Shown in pieces: positions 16,710 to 25,504 of a stretch of 64,000 nucleotides of DNA. Source of the DNA: Humibacillus sp. DSM 29435 (lineage in GTDB: Bacteria; Actinomycetota; Actinomycetes; Actinomycetales; Dermatophilaceae); NCBI RefSeq assembly GCF_001758225.1, contig NZ_MAST01000010.1, positions 50,647 to 114,646 of the forward strand, given 5' to 3'. Within the stretch, counting starts at the first letter, position 1, and every line of letters starts with the position of its first letter. A program made the translations under genes and the position numbers. The notes beneath the pieces are model-generated. The model did no database searches. It saw only the letters and a list, made by a program, of their open reading frames with translations, and had not been told where the DNA came from.

Positions 16710-17569
16710 GCTGGTGTCTCCCTCGTGAGGTCGGCGGCGGTCGTGCCCGACAGGGCCTTGCCCAGCGTCGGGATCGCCGCGATGAGCTGGCGGGTGTAGG
16801 GGTGCTGGGGGTTGTCGTAGACGTCGGCGACCGGGCCCATCTCGACGATCTCGCCCTCGTGCATGACCGCGACCCGGTCGCAGACGTGGCGCACCACGGA
16901 GAGGTCGTGCGAGACGAACACCAGGGTGAGGTCGAGCTCGTCGACGAGGTCGGCGATGAGGTTGAGCACCTGCGCGCGCACCGAGACGTCGAGGGCACTG
17001 ACCGGTTCGTCGGCCACGAGGATCTTCGGCCGGGGTGCCAGGGCGCGGGCGATCGAGATGCGCTGCCGTTGTCCGCCGGAGAACTGGTGCGGATACCGGT
17101 CGGCGGCGTCGGCCCGTAGCCCGACGGCCTCGAGCAGCTCGCCCACGCGGCCCCGTGACGGCCCGAGACCTTGGGCGACGAGGGGCTCGGCCACGATGTC
17201 TCGCACCCGCATCCGGGGGTCCAGTGAGCTCATCGGGTCTTGGAAGACGAGCTGGAGCCGGCTGCGGAGAAACCGCAGCCGGCGGTCGCGCAGACCGGTG
17301 AGGTCGGTGCCCTCGACGTGCACGGTGCCGCTCGTGGCGTGGTCGAGCCCCGAGATGATGCGCAGCAGGGTCGACTTGCCACAGCCGGACTCGCCCACGA
17401 TGCCGAAGCGTTCGCCCTGCGCCACCTCGAAGCTGACCCCGCGCAGGGCCCGCACCGGATCGCTCGCGCGCAGCAACGAGGCGCGCGGGCGGCGGTAGTC
17501 GCGGGTCACCTCACGAACACTGATCGCCGGCGGGCCGGCGCCCGGGGTGACGGCTGAGGCACTGGTCAT
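16706..17569 (-). CDS. Peptide/nickel-type ABC importer ATP-binding protein (DppF/OppF-like)
   Basis: A 287-residue ATPase of the DppF/OppF type: Walker A GESGCGKST, signature FSGGQRQRISIARAL, Walker B ILVADEPVSALD and the switch block VFVSHDLSVV. The short C-terminal tail (PYTRQLIAAIP) is typical. It would pair with the preceding DppD-type ATPase to power substrate uptake. Its start overlaps the stop of that gene by four bases. Confidence 0.9.
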   Translation of the reverse strand: MTSASAVTPGAGPPAISVREVTRDYRRPRASLLRASDPVRALRGVSFEVAQGERFGIVGESGCGKSTLLRIISGLDHATSGTVHVEGTDLTGLRDRRLRFLRSRLQLVFQDPMSSLDPRMRVRDIVAEPLVAQGLGPSRGRVGELLEAVGLRADAADRYPHQFSGGQRQRISIARALAPRPKILVADEPVSALDVSVRAQVLNLIADLVDELDLTLVFVSHDLSVVRHVCDRVAVMHEGEIVEMGPVADVYDNPQHPYTRQLIAAIPTLGKALSGTTAADLTRETPA

Positions 17570-18621
17570 GGTCGACCACCCCCAGGGGTCGCACGGGGTG
17601 CGGCATCCGGCAGACCGGCGGGATGGTGACAGGCGAAGCCGGCGTCATCGCCGGTGGCGGTCCAGCTCGGGCGCGTCTCGCAGGCGGCGGTGGCGTGCTG
17701 GCACCGGTTGCGAAAGACGCACCCGGCCGGGAAGTGGCCGGCGGCCGGCACCGACCCAGGGATGGTCGCCAGGCGGCCACGGTCGTCGACAACGGTCAGG
17801 TCAGAGGCCCCGAGCAGCCCCTGGGTGTAACGGTGTCGGGGCCGCGTGAAGACCTCCTGCACCGGGCCGGCCTCGACGATCCGGCCGCCGTACATCACCA
17901 TCACGCGCTCGCAGACGGTGGCGACCACGGCGAGGTCGTGGGTGATGAACACCATCGCCGCCCGTCGGTCGAGCACCCCCTGCACGATCAGGTCGAGCAC
18001 GAACGCCTGCACGGTGACGTCGAGCGCGGTGGTGGGTTCGTCGCAGACGAGCAGCGCCGGGTCGTTGGCCAGGGCCAGGGCCAGCACGACCCGCTGCCGC
18101 TGCCCGCCCGAGAGCTGGTGGGGGTAGGCCCGCGCCGTGCCGGGAGGGTCGGGCAGCCCGACCTGCCCGAGCAGCTCGACGGCGGCGACGCGAGCGGCCC
18201 GGCGGCTTGGTCGGGTGCGGTGGATCAGCATCGCCTCGGCCACCTGGTCGCCCACCCTCATGGTGGGGTTGAGCGCGGTCATCGGCTCCTGGAAGACCAT
18301 GGCGATGTCGCGGCCCCGCACCCGTGACATCGCCCGCTCGTCGGCGCCGACCAGGTCGTGGCCGACGCCGTCAACCTGTACCGACCCGGTCGCCGTCAGC
18401 CCCTCAGGCAGTAGCCCCATCAGGGCCAGAGCGGTCAACGACTTGCCCGAGCCCGACTCCCCGATCAGGCCCACTCGCTCGCCGGAGCGGACGGTGAAGG
18501 TGACGTCCTCGACGAGCTTCTGATGTCTGACGCTCACGTCCAGGCCCTTCACGACGAGCACGTCTGCGCCCGCCTTCCCGCTCGCGTCGTCTTCCGGAGT
18601 CGTCACGGGTGCGGCGCTCAT
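17566..18621 (-). CDS. Peptide/nickel-type ABC importer ATP-binding protein (DppD/OppD-like)
   Basis: A 351-residue ATPase: Walker A GESGSGKSL, signature LSGGQRQRVVLALAL, Walker B LLVCDEPTTALD, and VFITHDLAVVATVCERVMVMYGG. The C-terminal oligo_HPY-type region carries cysteines (FPAGCVFRNRCQ and a further TAACET), which in this subfamily form an iron-sulfur or metal site. Four-base overlaps couple it to both neighbours. Confidence 0.9.
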   Translation of the reverse strand: MSAAPVTTPEDDASGKAGADVLVVKGLDVSVRHQKLVEDVTFTVRSGERVGLIGESGSGKSLTALALMGLLPEGLTATGSVQVDGVGHDLVGADERAMSRVRGRDIAMVFQEPMTALNPTMRVGDQVAEAMLIHRTRPSRRAARVAAVELLGQVGLPDPPGTARAYPHQLSGGQRQRVVLALALANDPALLVCDEPTTALDVTVQAFVLDLIVQGVLDRRAAMVFITHDLAVVATVCERVMVMYGGRIVEAGPVQEVFTRPRHRYTQGLLGASDLTVVDDRGRLATIPGSVPAAGHFPAGCVFRNRCQHATAACETRPSWTATGDDAGFACHHPAGLPDAAPRATPGGGRP

Positions 18622-19544
18622 CGACGGTCATCCAGCTTCGGGTCGAACCGGTCGCGCAACCCGTCACCGAGCAGGTTGAACCCCAGCACCGCCACCGCGA
18701 TCGCCACCCCCGGGAACACCGCCAGCCGCGGGGCCAGGAACAACAGCTCCTGGCTCTCCTGCAGCATCCGGCCCCACGACGGCGTCGGTGGCGGCGTGCC
18801 GAAGCCCAGAAACGACAGTGCCGCCTCGGCCAGCACAGCGATCGCGAACGACACCGACGCCTGCACCGTGACCAGGCTGCTGACGTTGGGCAGCACGTGC
18901 CTCGTGCCGATCGCGAACGGGCCCCGACCCGCCGCCCTGGCGGCGAGCACGTAATCCGTGCGCAGAACCTGCAGCGTGCCACTGCGGATGAGCCGGGCGA
19001 AGCTGGGAACCGTAGCGATTCCGATGGCGATCATCGCCACCAGCGTGCTGGCCCCGTAGACCGCAGCGAACATGATCGCCAGCAACAGCGCGGGGAAGGC
19101 CAGCAGCAGGTCGTTGCCCCGCATGAGCAGCTCACCGAACCAGCGTGGCACCATGCCGGCGAGGATGCCCACGGGCACCCCGATCACCGCAGCCACGCCA
19201 ACCGCGACGAAGCCGACGAACAAGGTCGTGCGCGAACCGACCATGATCTGGCTGAACACGTCACGCCCGAACTTGTCGGTGCCGAACCAGTAGTCCGACG
19301 AAGGCTCCTGCAGCCGCGTGGCGGAGTTGACCAGGGTCGGGTCGTGGGGGGTCCAGACGAACGACACGAGGGCCATCACCACGATCAGGCACACGAGCGA
19401 ACCCCCCACCAGCAGGCTCGGGTTCAGTCGGCGTCGGCTACGACGCCCAACGGCATCCTGCGTCGGGTTGGTCTCTGCGCCAGGCCGGTTCGGTGACAGG
19501 GGCGTGGCGGAGGTGTCGGCGTGCTCTGAGGGAAGCTCACTCAT
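18618..19544 (-). CDS. Peptide-type ABC importer permease (DppC/OppC-like)
   Basis: A 308-residue inner-membrane permease with the OppC layout: a disordered cytosolic N terminus, a first transmembrane segment (LLVGGSLVCLIVVMALVSF), the periplasmic block WFGTDKFGRDVFSQ, five more membrane segments, and the EAA loop ARAAGRGPFAIGTRHVLPN that contacts the ATPase. It would form the channel with the DppB-type subunit and overlaps both neighbours by four bases. Confidence 0.9.
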   Translation of the reverse strand: MSELPSEHADTSATPLSPNRPGAETNPTQDAVGRRSRRRLNPSLLVGGSLVCLIVVMALVSFVWTPHDPTLVNSATRLQEPSSDYWFGTDKFGRDVFSQIMVGSRTTLFVGFVAVGVAAVIGVPVGILAGMVPRWFGELLMRGNDLLLAFPALLLAIMFAAVYGASTLVAMIAIGIATVPSFARLIRSGTLQVLRTDYVLAARAAGRGPFAIGTRHVLPNVSSLVTVQASVSFAIAVLAEAALSFLGFGTPPPTPSWGRMLQESQELLFLAPRLAVFPGVAIAVAVLGFNLLGDGLRDRFDPKLDDRR

Positions 19545-20491
19545 CGGGCGCTCACCCGCAGCCGGGGGTCGATCAGCACGTAGAGCAGGTCGACCACGAA
19601 GTTCACGACCAGCACCGCCATCACGAGGATCATCACGACGTCCTGCACCATGATCAGGTCACGCTGCGACACGCTGTCGAGCAGGAGGCTGCCCAGCCCC
19701 GGAATGACGAAGACCCGCTCGACCACCACGGCGCCGATCAGCAGGGTGGCCAGCTGCAGGCCCAGCACCGTGACCACCGGCACGGCGGCGTTGCGCAACC
19801 CGTGCCGCACGAGGGCCCGCATCGGCGGCAGGCCCTTGGCCCGAGCCGTGCGCAGGTAGTCCTCCCGCAGCACGTCGAGCACGGCGCTGCGCACGTAGCG
19901 GGTCAGCACCGCCGCCTGCACGAGGCCGAGCGAGGCCACCGGCAGCACCAGCTGCTTGAGGAACATCGCCGGGTCGTCCGCCGGCGGGGTCCACCCGTTG
20001 GCCGGCAACCAGCCCAGCTTCACCGCGAACACAGTGATCAGCAGGATGCCGGCCAGGAACGCCGGGATGGCCACGCCCAGCTGGGACACGGCCGACAGGG
20101 CCAGCCCGGAGACCTGGCGGTGCCGCACGGCCATCACGGTGCCGACCGGGATCGCCACGACGAGCGCCACCACCATCGCCGTGACCACCAGCCACAGGGT
20201 GACCTGTAGGCGGTCGGCGAGCTGCGGACCGATCGCGGTGCCCGACACGTAGGAGCTGCCCGGGTCGAGGGTGACCAGCCCCCTGACCCAGCTGAGGTAC
20301 TGCGCGACCGGTGACCGGTCGAGCCCGAACTCGCTTCGCATCTCGGCCACCGCGGCATCGGAGGCGTTGACGCCGAGCGCCACGCGGGCCGGGTCGCCGG
20401 GCAGCACCGCCATGAAGGCGAAGACGATCACCGAGCTGACGACGAGGCTCGCGACGAGGATCGCGAGACGCTGGAGCAGTCGGAGAGTCAT
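19541..20491 (-). CDS. Peptide-type ABC importer permease (DppB/OppB-like)
   Basis: A 316-residue permease beginning with a membrane segment that contains VVSSVIVFAFMAVLPGDP, the hallmark start of the OppB family. The EAA loop is at ARAKGLPPMRALVRHGLRNA and is followed by ERVFVIPGLGSLLLDS. About six membrane segments. It forms the heterodimeric channel with the next gene product. It starts 19 bases after the binding-protein gene ends, consistent with a transport operon. Confidence 0.9.
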   Translation of the reverse strand: MTLRLLQRLAILVASLVVSSVIVFAFMAVLPGDPARVALGVNASDAAVAEMRSEFGLDRSPVAQYLSWVRGLVTLDPGSSYVSGTAIGPQLADRLQVTLWLVVTAMVVALVVAIPVGTVMAVRHRQVSGLALSAVSQLGVAIPAFLAGILLITVFAVKLGWLPANGWTPPADDPAMFLKQLVLPVASLGLVQAAVLTRYVRSAVLDVLREDYLRTARAKGLPPMRALVRHGLRNAAVPVVTVLGLQLATLLIGAVVVERVFVIPGLGSLLLDSVSQRDLIMVQDVVMILVMAVLVVNFVVDLLYVLIDPRLRVSAR

Positions 20492-20510
20492 CGGTGCGCA
20501 CCCGGGCCCG

Positions 20511-22076
20511 TCAGGAGCCGGACAGCCCAGTCACGTCGAAGGACTCAGAGATCGCGTTCTTGGGGATGCCGGTGACTCCCTTGTCGGCCACGATGAGGTT
20601 GGGCAGCACGAACAGCCAGTCGGCCGCAGCATCCTCCGACAGCATCCGGGCGGCCTTCTTCATGTCGGTGACCTGCTGCTGCTCGGTGCCCTCATCAGCC
20701 TGCTTCAACAGCTGGCTGAAGGCCGGGTTGGTGTAGCGCGTGTAGTACCCGGGGTCGCCGAACACCGCGCCCATGTCGCGTGGCTCGACGTGCGCGACGA
20801 TCGACATGTCGTAGTCGGCGTTGGTGAACACGGTGGTCAGCCAGGCGGCCGGGAACTCCAGCTGGTCGAGCGTGACCTTGAAGCCGGCCTGCTCGAGCTG
20901 GCTCTTGACGACGGTGCCGCACGACACGGCATACGGCAGGGTCGGGATGCGCAGACGCAGCGTCTGGTTCGCCTCGCCCGACTCCTGCAGGAGGGTCTTC
21001 GCCTTCGCGACGTCGTGCGGGAAGGGCCCCGTCAGGTCTTCGTACCAGGGGTCGGTCGGCGGCACCATGCTGCCGATGAGGGCGCCCCGGCCGGCCCAGC
21101 AGGTGTCGACGAGCGCCTTGTGGTCGATGGCGTAGCGCACCGCCTCGCGCACCTTCTTGTTCTTCATCGGCCCGCTGCCGTTGTTGAACGACAGCACGAC
21201 CTCGCCGTTGGTCGTGCCCTCGATGACGTCGTACTTCGGGTTGTTCTCGAACTGGCCCAGCGACTCCGGGGTCTGGACCGTGCCGACGACGTTGATGGTG
21301 CCCGTCAGGAGGGCGTTGTTGAGGGCGGTCGGGTCTTTGAAGTACTTGAAGGTGACCGTCTTGTAGTACGGCTTCTTGCCCCAGTAGGCGTCGTTGCGCA
21401 CCAACGAGATCGAGTCGCCGCGGGTCCACTTGCCCAGCGCGTAGGGGCCGGTGCCCACCGGCTTGGTGGCGAGCTGGTCGACACCGGTGCGGCTGAACAT
21501 CGCACCGACCCGAGTGGTCATGCGGTAGAGCCAGTCGTTGCTCGGTGCCTTCAGCACGACCTTGAGCTGGGTGGGCGAGACGACCGTGGCGCTGTCGACC
21601 ACGTTCATCGCCGACTTGAGCGAGACCGTCCAGTCCTTCTTCACGCGGTCGATCGAGAACTTCGCGTCGTCGGCCGTGAACGGTTTGCCGTTGGTGAACG
21701 TCGCGTCCTTGGCGAGGTCGAAGGTGTAGGTCTTGCGATCGTCTGACACCGTCCACTTCGTGGCCAGGCCGGGTGAGATGTCGCCCTTCTGGTCGAGCTG
21801 CACGAGGCCCTGGTAGACGTTGTAGAGCAGCACCTGCGGGATAGCCGCACCGTCGGTCTTGGTGAAGTCGAGGTTCGACGGTTCGGCCACGAGCCCGATG
21901 CTCAACCCGGCGTCGCTGGTCTGCCCACCGCCGGTGGCGCCGCCGGCGGGGTTGCCGTTGCCTCCGCCAGAGGTCGATGAGCCGGCCGAGCACGATGCGA
22001 GGGCAAGGCTGGCCGCTGCCGTCGCGGCGACGGCCACGAGCCTCACGCGGGTTGACGCTCTGAACTGGTGCATCAC
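20511..22076 (-). CDS. Family 5 extracellular solute-binding lipoprotein
   Basis: A 521-residue binding protein with a lipoprotein signal: basic N terminus, hydrophobic core and lipobox LASC, followed by a Gly/Ser linker. The mature part has the family 5 features: VLLYNVYQGLVQLD, ISPGLATKWTVSDDRKTYTF, FTADDAKFSIDRV and VREAVRYAIDHKAL. Family 5 proteins bind di- and oligopeptides, nickel chelates, glycosides or opine-like compounds. In this operon the ligand is likely a peptide or amide. The GTG at 22076 or the ATG at 22073 are both possible starts. Confidence 0.88.
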   Translation of the reverse strand: MMHQFRASTRVRLVAVAATAAASLALASCSAGSSTSGGGNGNPAGGATGGGQTSDAGLSIGLVAEPSNLDFTKTDGAAIPQVLLYNVYQGLVQLDQKGDISPGLATKWTVSDDRKTYTFDLAKDATFTNGKPFTADDAKFSIDRVKKDWTVSLKSAMNVVDSATVVSPTQLKVVLKAPSNDWLYRMTTRVGAMFSRTGVDQLATKPVGTGPYALGKWTRGDSISLVRNDAYWGKKPYYKTVTFKYFKDPTALNNALLTGTINVVGTVQTPESLGQFENNPKYDVIEGTTNGEVVLSFNNGSGPMKNKKVREAVRYAIDHKALVDTCWAGRGALIGSMVPPTDPWYEDLTGPFPHDVAKAKTLLQESGEANQTLRLRIPTLPYAVSCGTVVKSQLEQAGFKVTLDQLEFPAAWLTTVFTNADYDMSIVAHVEPRDMGAVFGDPGYYTRYTNPAFSQLLKQADEGTEQQQVTDMKKAARMLSEDAAADWLFVLPNLIVADKGVTGIPKNAISESFDVTGLSGS

Positions 22077-22077
22077 G

Positions 22078-23145
22078 TTAGATCTCCATCCGGTTGAGAA
22101 CGGCGGACGCGAGATCTGCCGTCGTGGCGTCGCCGCCGAGGTCGGGGGTGTGGTTCACCGGGTCGAGCAGCGCTGCGGCGACCGCCTCCCGGATGCCGTG
22201 GGCCGCGTTGGTGTGGCCGAGGTCGTCCAGCAGAAGCGCGCCCGACAGGATGCAGGCGACCGGGTTGGCCAGCCCGCGTCCGGCGATGTCGGGAGCCGAC
22301 CCGTGCACGGGTTCGTAGATACCCGGCACCTGTCCACCGGGATGGATGTTGGCGCTCGGGGCCATGCCCATTCCGCCGGCCAGCACCGCGGCGAGATCAG
22401 AGAGGATGTCACCGAAGAGGTTGCCGGCCAACAGCACGTCCAGCGACCGTGGGGACTGGATCATGCGGGCGGCCATGGCGTCGACGAGCACGATCTCGAG
22501 CTCGACCGCTGGATACTGCTCGGCGACCTCGGTCACGACCCGGTCCCACAGCGGATAGCCGAAGCGCATGGCGTTCGACTTGGTCACCAGGCTGAGGCGA
22601 CCGGAGCGCTGTTCGGCCAGGGCAAAGGCGTGGTGGGCGGCGCGCTCGATCACGCGCCGTGAGTGAACTGCCACCTCGATGCCGAGGTCGTGGCCGGTGC
22701 CCGCGTGCGCCAGTCCCCCGGCGCCGACGTACTCGCCCTCGGTGTTCTCCCGCACGATGACGAGGTCGACCCCGTCGGTGTCGCGCACCTTGGTCGGCAC
22801 GCCCGGAAAGGCGTGCACGGGGCGCACGTTGACCGCGAGGTCGAGCTGCTGGCGCAGGCCGATGATCAGCCCCCACACCAGCTCGTGGTCGGGCACGTCG
22901 GGTCGGCCCACCGCCCCGAACAGAACGGCGTCGTGAGTCTTGACCACGGCGGCCGCATCGGCCGGCATCGCTGCACCTTCGCGCAGGAATCGTTCGCCGC
23001 CCCAGTCGAGCTCGGTGGTCTTGAGCTCGCCTCCCTCAGCAGCCACGGCGGCACGCATCACCAGAACCGCCGCCGCGACGACCTCCGGGCCGACGCCGTC
23101 GCCCGGGATCACCGCGAGGCGCACCGGCGCTGCGGGCTGCGTCAT
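22078..23145 (-). CDS. Isocitrate/isopropylmalate dehydrogenase family enzyme (tartrate/D-malate type)
   Basis: A 355-residue beta-decarboxylating dehydrogenase. Seen: IPGDGVGPEV at the N terminus, FGAVGRPDVPDHELVWGL, the substrate arginines in VNVRPV, VRENTEGEYVG, the lysine of VTKSNAM, and the cofactor region AGNLFGDILSDLAAVLAGGMGMAPSA with HGSAPDIAGRG. The ENTEGEY sequence and the long first loop fit the tartrate/D-malate dehydrogenase branch better than leucine biosynthesis. It is the first gene of the operon, starting after GGAGG, and may feed a hydroxy-diacid product into central metabolism. Confidence 0.85.
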   Translation of the reverse strand: MTQPAAPVRLAVIPGDGVGPEVVAAAVLVMRAAVAAEGGELKTTELDWGGERFLREGAAMPADAAAVVKTHDAVLFGAVGRPDVPDHELVWGLIIGLRQQLDLAVNVRPVHAFPGVPTKVRDTDGVDLVIVRENTEGEYVGAGGLAHAGTGHDLGIEVAVHSRRVIERAAHHAFALAEQRSGRLSLVTKSNAMRFGYPLWDRVVTEVAEQYPAVELEIVLVDAMAARMIQSPRSLDVLLAGNLFGDILSDLAAVLAGGMGMAPSANIHPGGQVPGIYEPVHGSAPDIAGRGLANPVACILSGALLLDDLGHTNAAHGIREAVAAALLDPVNHTPDLGGDATTADLASAVLNRMEI

Positions 23146-23161
23146 CGTGACCTCCTCAGGA

Positions 23162-23176
23162 ACTGGTCTGACCAGT
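23162..23176. promoter_or_regulatory. GntR/FadR-type operator in the divergent promoter
   Basis: ACTGGTC-T-GACCAGT is a perfect palindrome of seven-base arms, containing TGGTCnGACCA, the classic core of FCD-type GntR operators. It lies in the 129-base space between the leftward dehydrogenase operon and the rightward amidase-GntR genes. The nearby regulator (24708-25472) is of the matching family, so autoregulation and control of both transcripts are likely. Confidence 0.75.
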
Positions 23177-23274
23177 GGACTTCGTGACGATTGACGCTAC
23201 CCTGACGACTGGGTCGGTGCTTGTCAAGGTTCCCGACCGGAACCAGCCGAGCGGTTCGGGCGAAGGGAGTTGGC

Positions 23275-24711
23275 GTGGCCGTGGATACCGGCTTGGCCAC
23301 AATGAGCGCCATCGAGATGACGGCGAGGTTCGCCGACCGCTCGGTGTCACCGGTCGAGGTTCACGACGCGGTGCAGCAGGTGATCGACCGTCGCGAGCCG
23401 GTGCTGAACGCCTTCTGGGTGCGAGACATCGAGCAGTCCCGAGCCGCGGCTTCGGCCAGTGAGGCACGATGGGGAGCCGGTGAACCTCTCGGCCCCATCG
23501 ACGGTGTTCCGGTCACGTTGAAGGAGAACATCGCCCGCGCGGGTGTTCCCATGCCCGCGGGCAACGCCGGCGTGGTCCCGGTCATCCCCGAGCGCAACGC
23601 CCCCATCACCGACCGGGTGCTCGAGGCGGGCGGGGTCGTGCTCGGATCGACGGTCATGCCCGACTGGGGCATGCTCTCCTCCGGTGTGTCGAGCCTGCAC
23701 GGAACGACCCGTAGCCCGTGGAACCCTGACTGGACCACGGGCGGCTCGAGCTCGGGAGCCGGAGCCGCCGCGGCAGGTGGGTACGGGCCGTTGCACGTGG
23801 GCAGCGACATCGGCGGCTCGATCCGGCTCCCCGGCACCTGGCTCGGGCTGGCCACCCTCAAGCCGAGCGCCGGGCGCGTCCCCCTCGATACGCCGTACCT
23901 CGGCCGGTGCGCCGGCCCCCTGACCCGCACCGTCGCCGACGCCGCCCTGTTGATGGAGGTGCTGAGCCGACCCGACACCCGTGACTGGACCAGCCTGCCC
24001 CCGCAGCGGATCGACTGGTCGGCGCTCGACCTCGACGTCAGCGGCATCCGCGTCGGCCTGCATCTGGATGCCGGGTGCGGGGGCGACGTCGAGCCCGACG
24101 TCGCTGCCGCCGTGGCCGAGGTCGCGGCGCTCCTTGAGAAGGCGGGCGCCCACGTCGAACCGGTCGCGCCGTTCCTGACCCCCGCCCTGCTCGATGGCCT
24201 CGACCTGTTCTGGCGGGTGCGGTCATTCACCGACTACGCCGCACTCCCCCCGGAGCGGCAGGCCCTGGTGCTCCCGTACGTGCGACAGTGGTGCCTCGTC
24301 GGGGCCGATGCCTCGGGCGCGCGCGTGCTGGAGTGCTACCAGCAGATCATGCGGATGCAGGCCGCCACCGTCGCCGCCACCGAGCCGCACGACATCGTCA
24401 TGTCTCCGGTGGCGCCGGTCTCGGCCTTCGCCGCCGAACAGCCGATGCCCTACCCGGACGACGGCAGGGGAATGCGACACGTCGGCTTCACCGCCCCGTA
24501 CAACATGTCCGGGCAGCCCGCCGCGACCGTCAACTGCGGTTTCACCGCCGACGGGCGTCCGATCGGGGTGCAGATCTCCGGCCGGCGCTTCGACGACCTG
24601 GGCGTGCTTCGCGCGGCGCGGTGGGTCGAGCAGCACCGACCGTGCGCCGCAGTGCCCTGCTGGCCCGACCGCGGCACCACGGAGCAGCCCGCGCCCCAGG
24701 TGGAGGCATGA
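23275..24711 (+). CDS. Amidase-signature family hydrolase
   Basis: A 478-residue amidase-signature enzyme. Seen: DGVPVTLKENIA with the catalytic lysine, GGSSSGAGAAAAGG with the bridging serine, and GSDIGGSIRLPG with the nucleophilic serine, that is, the complete Ser-cisSer-Lys triad. Later blocks are KPSAGRVP, GPLTRTVADAALLMEV and NMSGQPAATVNCGFTADGRPIGVQ. The GTG at 23275 is chosen because AAGGGAG lies just upstream; a TTG further upstream is less likely. Substrates in this family range from acyl amides to nylon cyclic dimers. It overlaps the regulator gene by four bases. Confidence 0.87.
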   Translation: MAVDTGLATMSAIEMTARFADRSVSPVEVHDAVQQVIDRREPVLNAFWVRDIEQSRAAASASEARWGAGEPLGPIDGVPVTLKENIARAGVPMPAGNAGVVPVIPERNAPITDRVLEAGGVVLGSTVMPDWGMLSSGVSSLHGTTRSPWNPDWTTGGSSSGAGAAAAGGYGPLHVGSDIGGSIRLPGTWLGLATLKPSAGRVPLDTPYLGRCAGPLTRTVADAALLMEVLSRPDTRDWTSLPPQRIDWSALDLDVSGIRVGLHLDAGCGGDVEPDVAAAVAEVAALLEKAGAHVEPVAPFLTPALLDGLDLFWRVRSFTDYAALPPERQALVLPYVRQWCLVGADASGARVLECYQQIMRMQAATVAATEPHDIVMSPVAPVSAFAAEQPMPYPDDGRGMRHVGFTAPYNMSGQPAATVNCGFTADGRPIGVQISGRRFDDLGVLRAARWVEQHRPCAAVPCWPDRGTTEQPAPQVEA

Positions 24712-25472
24712 CCTCCCCCGCCCCGTTCGAACCGGTACGGCCGGTGCGCCTCTACCAGCGCATCATCGAGCAGATCGAGGACGCCCTGGCCAGCCGCACT
24801 CTGCGCCCCGGGCAACGGCTGCCGAGCGAACGACAGCTCGTCGCCCAGTTCGGCGCGAGCCGGTCGACGGTGCGCGAGGCCCTGCGGGTGCTCGAGAGCA
24901 ACGGTGTCATCCGCTCCCGGCCCGGTGACCCGAACGGGCCAGAGATCCTGCCCTTCTCGAGCCAGGCCCTGTCGAAACAGCTCACCCGGCTGGCGCGGGT
25001 CGATGGGGTCGACCTGGCCGAGCTGATCTCCTTCCGGATGGTGCTCGACGGCTCGGCGAACATGCTCGCCGCCCGGCTGCGCACCGACGACGAGCTGGCC
25101 GCCATCGAGGCCACCATCGAGGCCATGCGCCAGACGATCGACGTCGGCTACCAGCAGTTCAGCGAGGCCGACGTCGCGTTTCACGAGGCCATCGCCCGGG
25201 TCAGCCGCAACAGCCTGATCCAGGTCTGCAACCATGTGGTGCGTGGCGTGGTGCTGTCGCTCATCTCCGACAAGATCGCCCGCTCCCGCAACAGCAAGGC
25301 CCTCATGCGCGAGTCACTGCGCCACCACGAGGAGGTTCTCGAGGCCATCCGCGCGGGTGACGGGCCCGCTGCGGCGAGGATCTCGCGGCGCAACCTCTAC
25401 GACTACTACGCCGGCTACCTGCCCAAAGCCGACCGCGAACCCCTGCTCGCCCTGCTCGACCCCACCGACTGA
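24708..25472 (+). CDS. GntR-family regulator, FadR/FCD subfamily
   Basis: A 254-residue regulator. The N-terminal winged helix has RLYQRIIEQIEDALASRTLRPGQRLPSERQL and the recognition helix ASRSTVREALRVLES. The C-terminal all-helical FCD domain carries likely metal ligands: EADVAFHEAI, a histidine in ESLRHHEEVLEAIRAGD, and an Asp/Arg near LISFRMVLDG. The ATG at 24708 overlaps the amidase stop (ATGA). It probably binds the palindrome at 23162-23176 and releases it on binding a small acid or amide from the pathway. Confidence 0.88.
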   Translation: MTSPAPFEPVRPVRLYQRIIEQIEDALASRTLRPGQRLPSERQLVAQFGASRSTVREALRVLESNGVIRSRPGDPNGPEILPFSSQALSKQLTRLARVDGVDLAELISFRMVLDGSANMLAARLRTDDELAAIEATIEAMRQTIDVGYQQFSEADVAFHEAIARVSRNSLIQVCNHVVRGVVLSLISDKIARSRNSKALMRESLRHHEEVLEAIRAGDGPAAARISRRNLYDYYAGYLPKADREPLLALLDPTD

Positions 25473-25504
25473 CCCCCCACCTCCGGAGGGGGGATACTCG
25501 GGGC

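Noticed and set aside
22078..23145. Leucine biosynthesis LeuB as an identity for the IPMDH-family gene
   Set aside because: Operon context is catabolic, no leu genes are adjacent, and the ENTEGEY and VPDH blocks fit the tartrate/D-malate branch better.
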